A stretch of 45,759 nt of DNA from Guillardia theta CCMP2712 (GCF_000315625.1 NW_005434657.1:286045-331803); one strand, 5' to 3'; shown: positions 1 through 25,722, counted from the first letter of the stretch. Program-made: numbers and translations. The notes: a model not told the origin generated them from the letters alone.

Positions 1-616
1 GCTCAAGCATCAGCGTCGGGTCGTCGCTGCTCGGGCTCACCTGCTACTTGCGTGCACCTGTACACTGAGCCGTCTAGGCTACATGCTCGACTTTGGCGCC
101 GAGTTTTCATCTTGCTGTTCAAGCCATGAAGGCTGGCAGGCCGAGGGTGGGAGAGGTAAGTCAGCACCGCCGCCTGCAGCACCAGCATGCCTCCCCCTGC
201 CCCTGTCAGCCAGCTCAGCCGCCCACGAGGGCATTAGCGCTTTCCCGGACCTACGAGGCAAGTCCGCCCCATGATCATTCATAGACAGAAAAACAATTTC
301 ACAGGACAAAATCTCAACAAGCGGGACAGCGAGGAGGACGTACGCTTACATGGTGCTGTAGGTTCGTTCTCCTCCTCCTCCTCTTCCTCCTCCTCCTCTC
401 CAACACTTGCGTCCTCTGGGTGTGCGGAGCAATTCTCTGTCAAGACACTACTCAGGCTCGTGCTCTCCGTCGCAAAGTGGCCTGATCGAGCCTGATCCAT
501 GTCTGCAGCAGACATGTCTGCTTGACAGCAGACGTGGAGGAGGTGGAGGAGGAGGAGGAGGAGGAGGAGAGGGAGGAAAGAGGAGGAGGAGGAGGAGGAG
601 AGGGAACAAGACCTAC
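1..616. other. left-edge intron sequence of the aminopeptidase gene
   Basis: After the donor GTAGGT (minus strand, 616-611) I find no continuation of the M24B catalytic domain in any frame. The stretch holds CTC/GAG-rich tracts (368-400, 536-600) and otherwise nothing recognisable. The remaining exons are presumably beyond the window. Confidence 0.5.
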
Positions 617-3371
<2,755 letters not shown>

Positions 3372-3689
3372 CCCCAGGACAAGTTTCCTTGATAATCCTG
3401 AGGATAATCTGTTCGGACACACGTCAGACAGCTGAAAGCATCAGATCCTTGCGGCACAAACTCGAATCGTAAGGAAAGGAGGCGGTGATTTCAATTTCCA
3501 CATCCTTTCCCTCTTGAAGTTCTCAAACGATCCTGCCTCTTGGCCTCTGAGTCTCGCATCACTTCTTCTTCTCTCCTCCATCTCCATCCTCCTTCGCCTC
3601 CGCTCCTCCCCCTCCCTCTTTCCACGCCCCCTCTCTTGCTCACCGCAACATTGCCATGGCGTCCTTATATCCCGGGATGATCCACCTCC

Positions 3690-3910
3690 CCCCACTGACC
3701 TCGTCCCAAGCCCGGGCTGAAGCCCGGGCCTCTGCCGCCCGGGCACTGCGGCAGGCGGAGGCTCTGCCCGGGTCTGGCCTCGGAGGCTCAGTCCCTGTCG
3801 CCGGGAGTCCGGGCCAGTCCCCGCACTCGGAGGCCGCCGCGACCGTCCGAGGGGGCAGCCGCCGCCGCCGCCCGGGCAGAGGATTTGGCACAGGCCCGGC
3901 GGACTCCGGA
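3690..3910. repeat. GC-rich inverted CCCGGG element
   Basis: Several CCCGGGCT...AGCCCGGG inverted segments in a strongly GC-rich block upstream of the aminopeptidase. The rest of 3430-4040 contains C/T-rich sequence and no convincing exon. A similar palindromic CCCGGG/GGGCCC block is at 45581-45630. Confidence 0.55.
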
Positions 3911-4040
3911 GGCTCATCGGGCTGTAGCCGCTGAGCACACCGTTAGCCACCAGACCAGCTCCCGAGTTGCATCCATGAATGGAGGCAGTGCTTCCATATT
4001 CGGAGCCTACTGCAGCCTGAGACTTCTTTGAGTAACAAAT

Positions 4041-4160
4041 AGGTCCAGGGGTACTTCCGAAATGAGGGGTGGTTAGTCTATAGATTTGTTAGAAAGAGGG
4101 GGGTGAAGTGAGGATGGGGGTGGGGTTGGTGGGGGCCTGAAGGGGGGTGAAGGGGTTTGA
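4041..4160 (+). promoter_or_regulatory. G-block cluster A, upstream of the gene at 4446
   Basis: Spaced G runs on the plus strand, including AGGGGTAC at 4046 and AGGGGTGGT at 4065-4073, then more GGGG(T) blocks. It ends about 290 bp before the next plus-strand start codon. The regulatory role is inferred from recurrence and orientation at five other places in the window. Confidence 0.4.
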
Positions 4161-4183
4161 GAGTCCCCGACACGGGAGACCTC

Positions 4184-4186
<3 letters not shown>

Positions 4187-4275
<89 letters not shown>
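4187..4275. repeat. (CTCCTG)n hexanucleotide repeat
   Basis: About 15 copies of CTCCTG, the reverse complement of the GGAGCA hexamer seen elsewhere, lying between G-block cluster A and the start codon at 4446. Confidence 0.95.
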
Positions 4276-4276
<1 letters not shown>

Positions 4277-4445
4277 TCTCTGTTTCCTGCTCCCGCTCCT
4301 CCCACTCCTGCTCTTTCTATTTTCCCTCAAGTTGGTTGCAAGACAGATTCCACCTTCACCTTACAGCAAACTTTGAAAACAGCAGCGTTGACTCTCGCGG
4401 TACAGGATCACATTCACAGCTCTGAATTCCTTCGCGTCAGCATAC

Positions 4446-4919
4446 ATGATAACTTTTCGCATTCCCTTCGAGACATTTGCACTGCAAAGAATCTTCTTCT
4501 TAGTTGTCTGCACACAGATTTTGGTTACAGTCTCGGCTGTACCTTCAATGCTGAATTGTAATCCTTTGACTCCAAACTTGCAGTACAGTCCCCACGGTGC
4601 AGTGACTATCGCGTCAAGCTCTTCCATCGCGTTCGTTCAGAATGGACAGACGTTCTCCTGCGGATCGAGTCTGCAAGCAGGAGGTCAGGCCACTGTGAGC
4701 TTTTCCAACCCTGGGAGGCAGTATCTTGTAGACGTCCTCTTCTCTTCCTCCGGTACTCCCATCAGCGGCGGGAGCTGCGGCGGCACAAGGATCATCAACA
4801 GCAACCCTACCATCAGTGTCCCTGCGTCAGGAACCATCACCATCAGAGCTGCCTGGGCCTCAAGCTCCGGGGGCAGAATCATGAGAACAGCTGATTGCAC
4901 GTTTCAAGTACAAAGCTCT

Positions 4920-4963
<44 letters not shown>

Positions 4964-5567
4964 CTCAACAACTACCTCCTCTTCATCTCCAGCTTCTTCC
5001 TCCAGCACTGGTTCTACAGCAGAATCGTCATCAAACTACAACTACGTCGAGTTCGTCTATAACTTGCCGTTGCCGTCCACACAGTTCGCAGGTAAGACGT
5101 GGTGTACCCCAGGTATTTGCTGACTTTTGCCTCCAGCTGCTGAGCAGAAAGCATACATCAAAGCTGTGGCCACAGCGGCTGAGGTCGCAAGCAGTCAGGT
5201 GTTTGACTTGAAATGTGGTTCTGAGCTCGCTGACATGCTGAGGAGGTGGTTATCTACTCAACTTCGCAGCTCATCATGCGAAGGAGGTATATATAATACA
5301 TCGGTTTGTTTCCGGGTGTTGGGTAAAGATGCCTTGCCAGTGTATCAGGGAAAAAGTTGCTGTCTGTCTCCCTTGCCGTGGATACTCGGGTACTACCTCT
5401 CTCCTAGATCGCTCGCTGTACTCACCTGTCAATCCCAGGTAGCTTCCACGGCTCAGACGTACGCCACGGTGATGCCGAGGACCAGCAAGCTGTTCAGTTC
5501 TGATTTCAACTGCGCAGGTACAAGCCAAGTTGACTCCGTCAAGAATAACGCAGGCGATTGTCAGTGA
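4446..5567 (+). CDS. secreted or surface Ser-rich protein, multi-exon
   Basis: Unrecognised protein. Exon 1 (4446-5090) has an N-terminal hydrophobic segment (RIFFLVVCTQILVTVSA) that looks like a signal peptide, then a Cys-containing beta-rich region with paired cysteines (residues about 35-155), then a poly-Ser/Thr linker from (TCG/TCC)n and SSSSPASSSSTGS. Exon 2 begins at 5138 after an AG and reads AAEQKAYIKAVATAAEVASS. Exon 3 near 5268 reads VVIYSTSQLIMRR, and the last exon near 5440-5567 reads VASTAQTYATVMPRTSKLF before the stop. The C-terminal part resembles short alpha/beta modules repeated in algal and protist surface proteins, but I cannot name the family. The junction of exons 3 and 4 is not resolved in frame. 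It is convergent with the next gene. Confidence 0.65.
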
Positions 5568-6018
5568 GGTAACTGGCGCAGTCATTCCTCCTCTTTCGGC
5601 TCGATTTCGCTGAGACTGTGCGAAGGGACTTCCTGCTGGGAAGGTCTTGAGCGGGGGAGCCACGTCAGGTATGGACCCCTCTCCTGCTGCCCCTGCTCGC
5701 TCCTAAACTTTCCATGCTACAGGAGTGCGCTCGCACCACAAAGAGGCCAGTCAAGTTGTTGGCTGCCTGCCCACGATTCCTAACATGCCTTGTTTCAGGG
5801 CCTGAGCTTTCTGCTCATTTCTTCAGTCGTTAGCGTGTTGTTGTTATCCCTGCACCTGTAAGTCCCTTGAGTTCATGTGTAATCATCTCTTTATTCCAAC
5901 GCTCTGTTTTCTTTTGTGTAAATGTTTCATATCAAGGCCCGGCTGTTGTTTCCCCCCTGGAAACAAACTGAAAAAACACAGACATAAATGATTGCTCCAT
6001 CCGGTCCCGTGATTTGCT
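5568..6018. other. convergent 3' spacer
   Basis: Lies between the secreted-protein stop and the RMND1-like stop. I see no exon; sequence is of mixed composition with no repeat. Confidence 0.5.
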
Positions 6019-7777
6019 CTATCCCTGAACGGCGGACTTGGTTTCCATGACTTCCATGATAGCCCGATCATCGGGATCCCGATGTTCTTTGAACACCAGG
6101 TGCTTCACTAAGATCGATCGTCAAGACCAGAATCTCAGTGACCGAACCTACCTTTTTTGGAATTGAAAACGATCGAGACGCAAATCAGCAGAATAATGTA
6201 CAACGTCAACCTGTTGCAAATGGTCAAGGGCAGGTTTAACGACGGTCAGTCCTCAACCAAGGGATTCACAAAGTATCTCTCACCTCGTCTGCCGTGCGTC
6301 AACGAGCTGTATCCTTCTCGCGTCCACTAGCTCATGGGCATAATCCAGCTGGGCCTGTCCGTCAGTTCCCGACCTTCCACCTCACCCTCACCTTCTGATT
6401 GAGCAGGAACATTCGATGCCCCAACTCGAACTCAACCCATATCCGGTTGTACATCTCCTCCAATTCTGCGCGCTTTGTGATGAAACCAGCACTTTCGACT
6501 TCATGGAGTGTACCTGGTTTGTTCCAGTATGCTTTGGGTGTTTCCAGGCACCCTCGTAGATTGAGAACATCTCGTAGATACAAAATTTCTCCCATCTTCT
6601 GCAGAACGCGCCTAACAAAACACCTCTTCAGCCCGACACAGGTAGCGAGGCCAATCAGCGATGTTGCATACTTGTGGCCGGACTCTGAATGAGGGACAAC
6701 GTTCAGAATGATGTCCTGAGGCATGGCTTTCAAACTAGAGGACATCGTGAGCAGACAGCTTCCAAGGAGCACTGTGACATGTTCACCTCCTGACCAGCGA
6801 GTTCATGTAGATTTCCAATCTATCCATCTTCACGCTCCTTTGCAAACCATGCGAGAGCGCAACCTGCAGCGCTTGAAAATAGATTCGAGCACCGGTCGTC
6901 GACAGCACCTTCTCTAGAGTGTTCTGCTGTATGCTCCACGTCTCGTTGGACGTCTCGTCATGGTGTGACAGGACAAGCATGTCCAACGCTGATGCAGGAA
7001 TCAGGTGCTAACAACGTGCTTGCCAAAGAGTCTAAGAACCTTTGTCATAACCAAACTTCTCTCCGAAGCACCACTTCAGCTCCTCTCTCGAAGGCCCCTG
7101 GACTGGACAACAGATGAGGAGCAATCACCATCTGCAGTTCAAACCACCAGCCCCGATGATCGAAGGGAGGAACAGCTCATCTGTTCGAGTTTCCCGGAAA
7201 GGTTGAACGATAGATAGGATCTTGTTCTCATATTCCGCAGGAAACCCCCACAGCACCTGGTAGCCAAAAGATGAGATCAGCATGGCAGCGGCAGCTCATG
7301 GAAGCACGCTACACCATGGACCCGTCCTTGAAGATGAAGATGTCGCTGTTTCCGGTCTGGAAAGTACATCGTCAGAACGCAAACTTTCCTCACGCTGTTT
7401 CATCCCACCTTGTCGTCCATCGCTGGTGCCTTCTTACGGCTCGCGGAAGTCTTCTTCCCCTGGTTCAACGACACCGCGATGTGTGCCACCTCCGAGAAGA
7501 AAAGTTTGGGAATGCCGCCGAAGGTGTTGTTCAAAGCGTGAGCCGCTCCATGGAAGTCGAAGCCCTCGCCAGTAGCGCTGAAACAGAACGCCACGAGCCA
7601 TCTAGGGTTGCAGCTGTATCGATCCTCTTTCGACGATGTCAGGGTGGAGATCTTCATGGCGTTCAGAGGTCGAAACAGGCGCCTCATCCCCAGCACGCTC
7701 GCCTTTGTGCACGACATGTGGTCCGTTGGAAGAGCGAGGGGTGTGAAAGGATGACAGAGAGGAGAGGAGAGGAGCAA
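6019..7777 (-). CDS. RMND1/Rmd1/Sif2 (DUF155) family protein
   Basis: DUF155 proteins are mitochondrial or organelle membrane-anchored proteins; human RMND1 supports mitochondrial translation. Ordered minus-strand pieces match the family: RWLVAFCFSATGEGFDFHG (exon about 7777-7407); TGNSDIFIFKDGSM (7356-7315) joined to VLWGFPAEYENKILSIVQPF (7256-7129); EELKWCFGEKFGYDK; LSHGLQRSVKMDRLEIY (about 6990-6790); VLQKMGEILYLRDVLNLRG and LETPKAYWN...LEEMYNRIW (about 6740-6390); LDYAHELVDARR; then the membrane segment LTLYIILLICVSIVF (6210-6152) and a short tail EHRDPDDRAIMEVMETKS to the stop at 6019-6021. The C-terminal membrane helix after the coiled region is typical of the family. Start choice (7777 or a later ATG at about 7684) and two internal junctions are uncertain. 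Confidence 0.8.
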
Positions 7778-8040
7778 AGGAGGAGGGAAGGAGGGGATAT
7801 GGAAGGGAGGAGGAGGAGGAGGAGGAGAGACGGTAGGAAGGAGGAGGAGGGGAGACGGTAGGAAGGAGGAGGAGGGGAGACGGTAGGAAGGAGGAGGAGG
7901 AGCTGCTACGTTCTCATCCCCCTCACCCCTCCTGCGCAGTCGCCTGCACCTGCATTCCTGAAGGCTCCGACAGCCGCCGTAGGTTATTCAGGCTCCCCTC
8001 AGAGCATTCAGTAGAATTTGGAAAAGGCAGAGAAAGTGGA
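7778..8040. repeat. purine-rich AGGAGG tract with a ~28-bp tandem unit
   Basis: Between 7800 and 7905 the unit GGAGACGGTAGGAAGGAGGAG is repeated about three times within AGG-rich sequence. The rest to 8040 shows nothing recognisable. Confidence 0.7.
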
Positions 8041-8220
8041 GTGGTACAGGGGGTACTACATGAAGGAGGGGTAAAAAATAAGGGGTGGTCAGGGTCAGCA
8101 AAGAAATCATCAATGTACAAAGGGGTACAATCATACGAAAAATAAGGGGTAATGGTGGTATAGAAAGGACCTATAGGGTAGGTGGATTGATTAGCAGCTC
8201 ACGGGTAGGGTGGGGTACCT
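8041..8220 (+). promoter_or_regulatory. G-block cluster B, upstream of the gene at 8620
   Basis: Plus-strand spaced G blocks: AGGGGGTACT at 8048, AGGGGTGGT at 8081-8089, AGGGGTACAAT at 8121-8131, then more GGGGTA blocks to GGGGTACC near 8212. AGGGGTACAAT recurs exactly at 32924-32934. The cluster ends about 400 bp before the next plus-strand ATG. Function is inferred. Confidence 0.45.
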
Positions 8221-8619
8221 CTTGAGAGAAAGGCAGTAGAGGATCCTTGTCAAACATGTCGGATGCAATCGAAGAGTTGCGGGGGAGGGGAGGAGGAGGA
8301 GGAGAAGGAGGAGGAGGGGGGGAGGGGGGGGTGATGAGAGGGAGGGTGGAGGATGAGGATGAGGAGGAGGAGGAGGAGGAGGAGGAGGGAGGAGAAAGTC
8401 AAGACGGGGAGAGAGGGAGGAAGAGAAGGAGGATAGGGACAAGAGGGAGGAGGGCAAAGAGGAGGTTAAGGTATGTGAGAGTGAGGGTTGTGTTTACAGG
8501 GCCAAAGGAATTAGCAGAGTTAGGTAGCAGAGTTCAGGAAGTACTTTGAAACGCTTCTCTGATCTCGTTTGGCAGCTCAGTAATGTTGTAATCCCCATCA
8601 CCAGCAATCTTGTGGAGCG

Positions 8620-11600
8620 ATGGATCGTCGGCAGCTCATCGCCATTACTTTGGCCTTTGTGTGCTTGGGGATCTTGATAGCTGAACTGCTCGTCTACAAC
8701 ATCGGCAGAAGCTTAAGGATCCTCAAGGAGCCGCCGCAATGGGGGCTGACCAAGTTCCTGATGCGCCTCGGGCTCCTGCGAGCGAGGGGAAGGAATGAGG
8801 TGCGAGTAAGCTCACGCCCCTTGCTTCTTCATCACCCCCGTGCTCTTCCAGCTGCCGCCGCCGAAGATGACGAAGGAGGAGAAGTTCGTCATGGTGGTGA
8901 CCATTCTTGAGCTGGCCCTGGGACTGGTAAGTGGTGCTGTGCCTCTGATTCCTTGTTGTTGTCATGCCATGTGAAATGCTCTCCCCGATTGCAGGTCAAC
9001 TTCGTCGCAGCATGGCTTGCCACGAGCTTGCCGCTGTATGGCATCCAGAAGACTTGCGATTACGGGATAGAGATGGAGAACAAGTGCTCTGACATGCAGA
9101 AGGGTTGCAACCTGAGGTGCGGGGGGCCAGACTTCAAGACCTGCGGGTCTCAGACCTGCAATGTGGACTTCTGCTCTCAAAACTTCGGCCTGATCTTGGA
9201 GGTGTGCCCACTGAGAGGTTATGTGGTGAGCGAGCGCTGACTTGACATCTTGCAGCCGATCGCCGACGCTTCTGACTTGTGGAGCAAGCTGAACAACGAG
9301 ATCACAAACGTCCAGTGTATCGCCAACCTCATCGGTGTCCTCTTGTCTTGGGCCATCGTCGCCGTTCCGGGCCTTCTTGCAGCTCTCCGCACGTCAGTGG
9401 AAGCTCTGATGTTTGCCAACATGTCTTCGGCGTGCTGCTCTCCCCTCTTCCTGGGGCTGGGACTCTGGATTATCATGTACACCAAACAGATCAAAGACGC
9501 GTGCGGGAAGCATCCCAATAGCCCCACGCTCTCGTGCAGTGACTCGATCGCCGAGGGCCTCTTCGATGCGCTGTGCGCACAGAACGACTTCGGGATAGGG
9601 CTGACGGAGTCCTACATCCTGCTGTCCTCCGTCACCCTCATCATCCAAGGGTTCGCTTGCGCCATCTTCTCCACGGTGATGTACCTACAGCGGAACGCGT
9701 TCGTGGCGCACAACAAGAGGAGGCTGGAGCTGTTCAAGAGCGCGGTCTCGTTCGAAGAGATGATTCGGAGCGAGAAGAGGCAGAACGCGCAGCGGCAGCA
9801 GGAGCGAAACATAATCGACAAGACTCTCGTCTTCAACGAAGGGTTCGTCCAGTTCCCCGGGCTGCTGCAGATCTTCAAGGGCCACACCCGGGGCGTGAGC
9901 TGCATGCAAGTGGTAGAGTTCAACGGCAGGTCGTGCATGATCACAGGCAGCCAGGACGGCAGCATCTTGATCTGGTCGATGGAGACAGGTACCTACCTTC
10001 GCAGGATCTCCGCGCACTTCTCCTCGGTGGTCGGCGTGAAGGCCTTCTGGAAGTTTGACGTCAACCGGCAGTGCAGGAAGTCGCGGGTGATGTACAAGAC
10101 GACATCCCCCATGTGGGACGAGACGGATGCTCAAACGTTCCACATCAAGTCGGACAACCAGCTCATCTGGGTCAACCTCTATGACGCGAAGAGGTATGGC
10201 AACGACGAGCTGATCGGAACTTGCACGTTCCTCCTCTCGGAATACAAGAAATCTTCCAGAGATTTCACGAACGTTTTGTCTTTGAAGTTGTACGACTTGT
10301 CCGAGTTCGCTGGGCAGACGACGCAGGAAACTTCTGACAAGCCGATGGAAAGTCACCAGGTGAAACCCTCCACCTCCTTTCTCGTCTTCCTATGTCTAAT
10401 CGCCTCCTGCTTCTCCTCCTCTCGGTCCTTTCTGCCCCCTTCCCGCTTCGTTCCTTGTCTCGTCCTCGTTCGCCTCTTTCTCCTCCTTCCTCTGCCTTTC
10501 TTCTCGTCCTTCTCATCCTTCGCCAGATCTTCTCCTATGGCAAGTTGGTCGCCGGGATGAGCAGCCAGCCTGAGAGCAACAAGACGTCTGGACTTCCGCC
10601 TGCTGTCCCGTTGGTGGGAACGATCGTGTTGAGGCTGGACTACAAGGAAGATCCGAAGAGCTTCAGCCTGGTCCCCTTTGAAGCCAGGATCATGACGGAG
10701 GGTTTCCTCTCCTCTTGCAACCCTTACCTCCAGTTCAACGTGGAGGAGACTCCGAGCCAACACTTCGTGTCGGCGGGAGATGACGAGTGCAAGCTGTGGT
10801 GCATGGAGACCGGGAGGTGCCAGATGGTGTACAAGGGCCACTCGAACCTCGTGACGTGCGTCGAGGTGCTGAGAGTGATGAACAGGGACGGGGAGAGGAA
10901 CTTCCTCCTTTCTGGCTCTCAGGACTGTACCGTCCGCCTCTGGAGCATGCTCAAGGGAACGTGTCTGAAGATCTTCACAGGGCACCTCGACTCCGTGACT
11001 TCCCTCTGCATCCACAACAAGTTGGACAAGGAGGAGGAGCAAGTGGACTACACGGACTACCAGGAGGACGTGGAGGTGAGGATGAAGCTCCGGTGCAGGG
11101 AGAGGGAGAGCGCGGATCGCATCTCCTACACCGTCGACGTCAACATCGAGAGGCTGCGAAACACGCAGAGGCTGGTCGACAAGGACGTGAAGAGCGTGTG
11201 GCTGACAGTTGCGTGCGGCTCCTCCTCCTTCTCCACCAGGTCGAGCTCTCTCCGATCCAACTGGATCTTCGAGGAGAAGTACACCTTCGAGGAAGTGAGC
11301 AAGTTGGACCAGCTGGTCTTCGTCCTCTATGCTGGGGGGAAGCTGGGGATGAAGAAGTACCTGGGATACGTCGAGTTCGAGGCAGAGGAGGTCATAGCTA
11401 ACGGAGGGGAGGAGGTGGACGAGGACTGGTACCCCGTCAGCTTCTTCCCTAGGAGCAGCTTCTCCCTCTTCACCGGCACGGGGAACGCGGAGGGCAAGGT
11501 TCGGATGTTCGACGTCCGGACGGCCGTCTGCGTCACGGAGGCAGGGGCGCATTCGAGCATGGTCAGCGCCCTGGTGATCGCGGACATGTACGGGAAGCAG

Positions 11601-12530
11601 AGGCTCTTCAGCTCCTCCTGGGACCGCACGATCAAGATCTGGAAGTTCACCCCGAGCTCCATGGAGTGCGTCCGCAGCATCGCGCTGGAGACTGACGTGC
11701 TGAGCATCTGCGTCGACCGCCTGCAGACCCCCTACACGTGGGTCATCACCGGATGCAGCGACTGCACTGCCAAGATGGTGAAGCTGCCGGTGGAGGACGT
11801 CGGGAGCTCGCGGTGGAAGAAGGTGCTGGGGAGCATGCTTGACAGCCCGAGGCTCTTCTTCGTCATCATGACTTGCATCCTGGTGGACATGATGTCCGGG
11901 ATCCTGACGGACTTCGCCATCTCCTCGGACAGGAAGGACTGCTTCGGGAGAGATTCCTACGTCTCCCTTGCCATCACAGGCTCCATCCTTGCTTTCTTCC
12001 TCATCGAGCTCCTCCTGCGCATGCTCGTTCACGGCAAGAGCTTCTTCGTCCCCTGCTCCAACTGCCTGTGGAACTACCTCGAGGTCCTCATCATTACCGT
12101 CAGCATCGCCGTTGTCGCCTTCAAGGCTTACAGTGACTGGACCACGAGCGTCCCAGCAGGAGCAGAGCACCCGGTGATCAGCTGCCACAACCACCCCGAA
12201 CTGTGCGGAGACGCCTGCGCCACCACCACCACCACCACCACCACCTCCACCTCCTCCTCCTCCTCCTCCTCCTCGCCGATCAATCTCAAGGCCATGCAGA
12301 AGTCTTTTACAGCTGCGAGGATCATCTCGAGAATCGCCATCGGTCTCAGGATCCTCCGCATCATCGCAAAGGCCTCGCAGCTCGCTCGCTCCTACCTCGG
12401 CAAGACAGTTGCGACGTTCCATGGGCACGAGAAGCGGGTGAACGTGGTGGCTGTGGCAGGAGGAAGGGAGCAGCGGATCTTGACAGGCTCGGAGGACGGA
12501 TACGTCCGCCTATGGGATGTGGCGTCTTGA
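8620..12530 (+). CDS. WD40 propeller / C2 / voltage-sensor-like membrane fusion protein
   Basis: Five exons in frame, 8620-8805, 8852-8926, 8995-9201, 9256-10359 and 10527-12530, give 1,191 residues. Residues 1-340 hold about five hydrophobic helices with a Cys-rich loop (around 105-150). WD40 blades follow: blade 1 from FKGH (363); blade 2 opens at ISAHF (407), is interrupted by a C2-like domain (MYKTTSPMWDE...NDELIGTCTF) and closes at HFVSAGDDECKLW (603); blade 3 YKGH to RLW (626-663); blade 4 FTGHLDS (about 674), interrupted by a second C2-like domain (about 705-815), closing about 854; blade 5 AGAHSS to KIW; blade 6 to about 942. Then four helices (966-1150) resembling a voltage sensor: S2 ELLLRMLVHGKSFF, S3 WNYLEV, S4 ARIISRIAIGLRILRIIAK. 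Blade 7 (FHGHEKR...RLWDVAS) ends the protein. Exact biochemical role unknown; signalling coupled to voltage or Ca2+/lipid is an inference. Confidence 0.85.
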
Positions 12531-12821
12531 GGGGGAGGAGCCGGAGAAGAGGAGGGGAGAGGAGAGAGAGCGAGAAAGTTGACAGAGAAAGGTGGGTCAA
12601 AGGAAGAAACGCGAGGGAGAGAGACGAGGAAGGGGAGGCCTGACACGTAGGACAGACAGATGCGATGGTGCTTGAGGAGGAAGAGGAGGAGGAGGAGGAG
12701 GAGGAAGAGGAGAAGGAAGAGGAGGATGAAGAGGAGGATGAAGAGGAGAATGAAGAGGAGGAGGAGGAGGAGGAGGAGTCATAAATGGATCATAAAATGA
12801 AGCGTCAGCTCATAAAAATCT
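12531..12821. other. purine-rich convergent spacer
   Basis: GAGGAGGA-rich sequence (especially 12667-12780) between the stops of the WD40 fusion and the SFI1-like gene. No exon seen. Confidence 0.6.
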
Positions 12822-23371
<10,550 letters not shown>

Positions 23372-23839
23372 ATTGGACAATTTATAGTTACAATGCGCTA
23401 CCTGGGCATTTCTTTACTTGAAGGACGATGTCAAACAACATGGTGAACCAAGCCATTTCGCTGTGATCGGTGAAAGTAGCCTGTCAAAAAGCAGTGTCAA
23501 CACTAAAAAACAATTCTATCCATGCATTGTCACACTCAGGCTTACACTCCTTGTTTGTCCTCCTCAAATCATCAACCAATGTGATGGTTGAGGGTCAATG
23601 TCAACTGATCTGTCTAGTTTGGTTGACGCAGTGGTGTTCCTCCTCCACCCCCTCACTTCCCCCTCCTCCTCCTCTTCCTGCACCCCTCGCTGTCCGTCCC
23701 CCTCCTGTCTCGGCATCGGCCGGGAATCGGACACAGTGACAGCTTGTCACTGACCGTTATGAAAAGTTTGACTGAAACATTTAGTTAAAAAAAGGTGATT
23801 CTCGTCGATTCAAATTGATTCAATTCATTTTAGTTTTTG

Positions 23840-23946
23840 ATAGTCCACCCCTGCCACTCGAACCACATGTACCCCCCCACGCACCAGGCCTACCCCTCCT
23901 CCATAGGAAACCTAAAAGTCCCACCCCAGAAGGTCCCTGTCGGAAA
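23840..23946 (-). promoter_or_regulatory. G-block cluster C-minus, upstream of the SFI1-like gene
   Basis: On plus it reads as C blocks (CACCCCTGCC, TACCCCCCCACG, TACCCCTCC, CCCACCCC), so it is G-rich on the sense strand of the minus gene starting at 23371, about 470 bp away. It meets the plus-oriented cluster near 23950. The rest of 23372-23840 shows only C/T-rich sequence around 23640-23705. Confidence 0.4.
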
Positions 23947-23954
23947 ATGAAAAT

Positions 23955-24545
23955 AGACTGGGGCTGACCCGAATGCAAGGGGTGGTGGATAAAAGGACTA
24001 GCGAGAAGGGGTGGTCGGGGGGGTGGTTGTTGGCGGATGGGATACGGGTGGGGTCAGCTTTCTGTTGGTATCAGTAGCGGTACCCTTGAGACGGGGGTGA
24101 TGAAAGCTGGAGGAGATGGTAGGGGTAGCAGGTGTTGACATGTGAAACACTGGAAGGCGGCAGAAGGCCGAGTAGGGTAGGTAGTATGCGTCGTGAAGGG
24201 GTGGTTGAAACTACACTGGTGGGGTTATGGGGAAGTAAAGTAGGTGGGGGAACGGGGTGGACAGAGGAATCGGGGGTCACAGGACCCCTGGAAGGGTTCA
24301 ACTACCACGGGTCCCTGATAAAAGGTTTCGAGATAATCGAGATGCTGGTATGCATGGGTAGGGTAGGTTGGTCCGTTGGTGCACCAGGGTTGTTGTGTGC
24401 CCAGGAAGGGACGGAACGGGGGTGGTTTTCGTTTCGGAAAGATGGGTACTAAACATCCTTTATAGGGAAAGGGGTGGGTGGTATATTCGAACGGGTGTAG
24501 TCCTCCGCAGGGGTAAGGGGTGGGGGGGGGGGTAGTGGGTGGGGT
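23955..24545 (+). promoter_or_regulatory. G-block cluster C-plus, upstream of calmodulin
   Basis: About twenty plus-strand G blocks, among them AGGGGTGGT at 23978-23986, 24007-24015 and 24197-24205, ending about 445 bp before the calmodulin ATG. Apart from an isolated CGGGGTACCG near 24610, nothing else is recognised in 24546-24989. Confidence 0.45.
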
Positions 24546-24989
24546 GGAGAGGGGAATTTGAAACAGCAGAGGGCGGGAAGGCATGGCGGTTGGTGCAGCG
24601 GATGAGAGCGGGGTACCGCTTGCTGGATGAGAGAAATGATTGGGGTTAATGTAAGAAGAGCAAATAACGCAGCTAGCTATCTTCCTCTCATATCTGAGGT
24701 AGCAGTTGGATGTCTCATGGAAAGCAAAGAATAGCACATAGCAATTTTTTGACGAATGGCGAAGCGAGGGCAACAGTGAGGGTCCGCTCAACATATTGCA
24801 GAGGCACCTCATATGAAGAAAATGAGATGCGCACATTAACATCTTCTTCCTTGCATCCTAGTATTAGATCAAGTTGATGAGAAACATGGAAACACATGGA
24901 AACAGACCAAGATTTCTTCAGCTTTCTATGCGGTGATTGACATTCTTTACCTAGGTTTCCTGCCCGATTGGATTGGATAATTTGTTACA

Positions 24990-25722
<733 letters not shown>

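Noticed and set aside
3441-3950. 169-residue minus-strand frame upstream of the aminopeptidase
   Set aside because: GC-rich palindromic sequence with Gly/Pro/Arg bias; possible 5' exon cannot be excluded but no signal peptide or splice phase supports it.
8255-8549. 100-residue plus-strand frame rich in Gly, Glu and Arg
   Set aside because: Encoded by GGAGGA-type low-complexity sequence with no recognisable domain; more likely leader or spacer of the gene at 8620.
10353-12428. 691-residue minus-strand open frame opposite the WD40 fusion
   Set aside because: It is the antisense shadow of a well-supported coding exon in GC-rich sequence and has no family-like motifs.
24071-24842. minus-strand Pro/Thr-rich frames within the G-block region
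   Set aside because: They are the complement of the G blocks, with no start context, domain or splice pattern.
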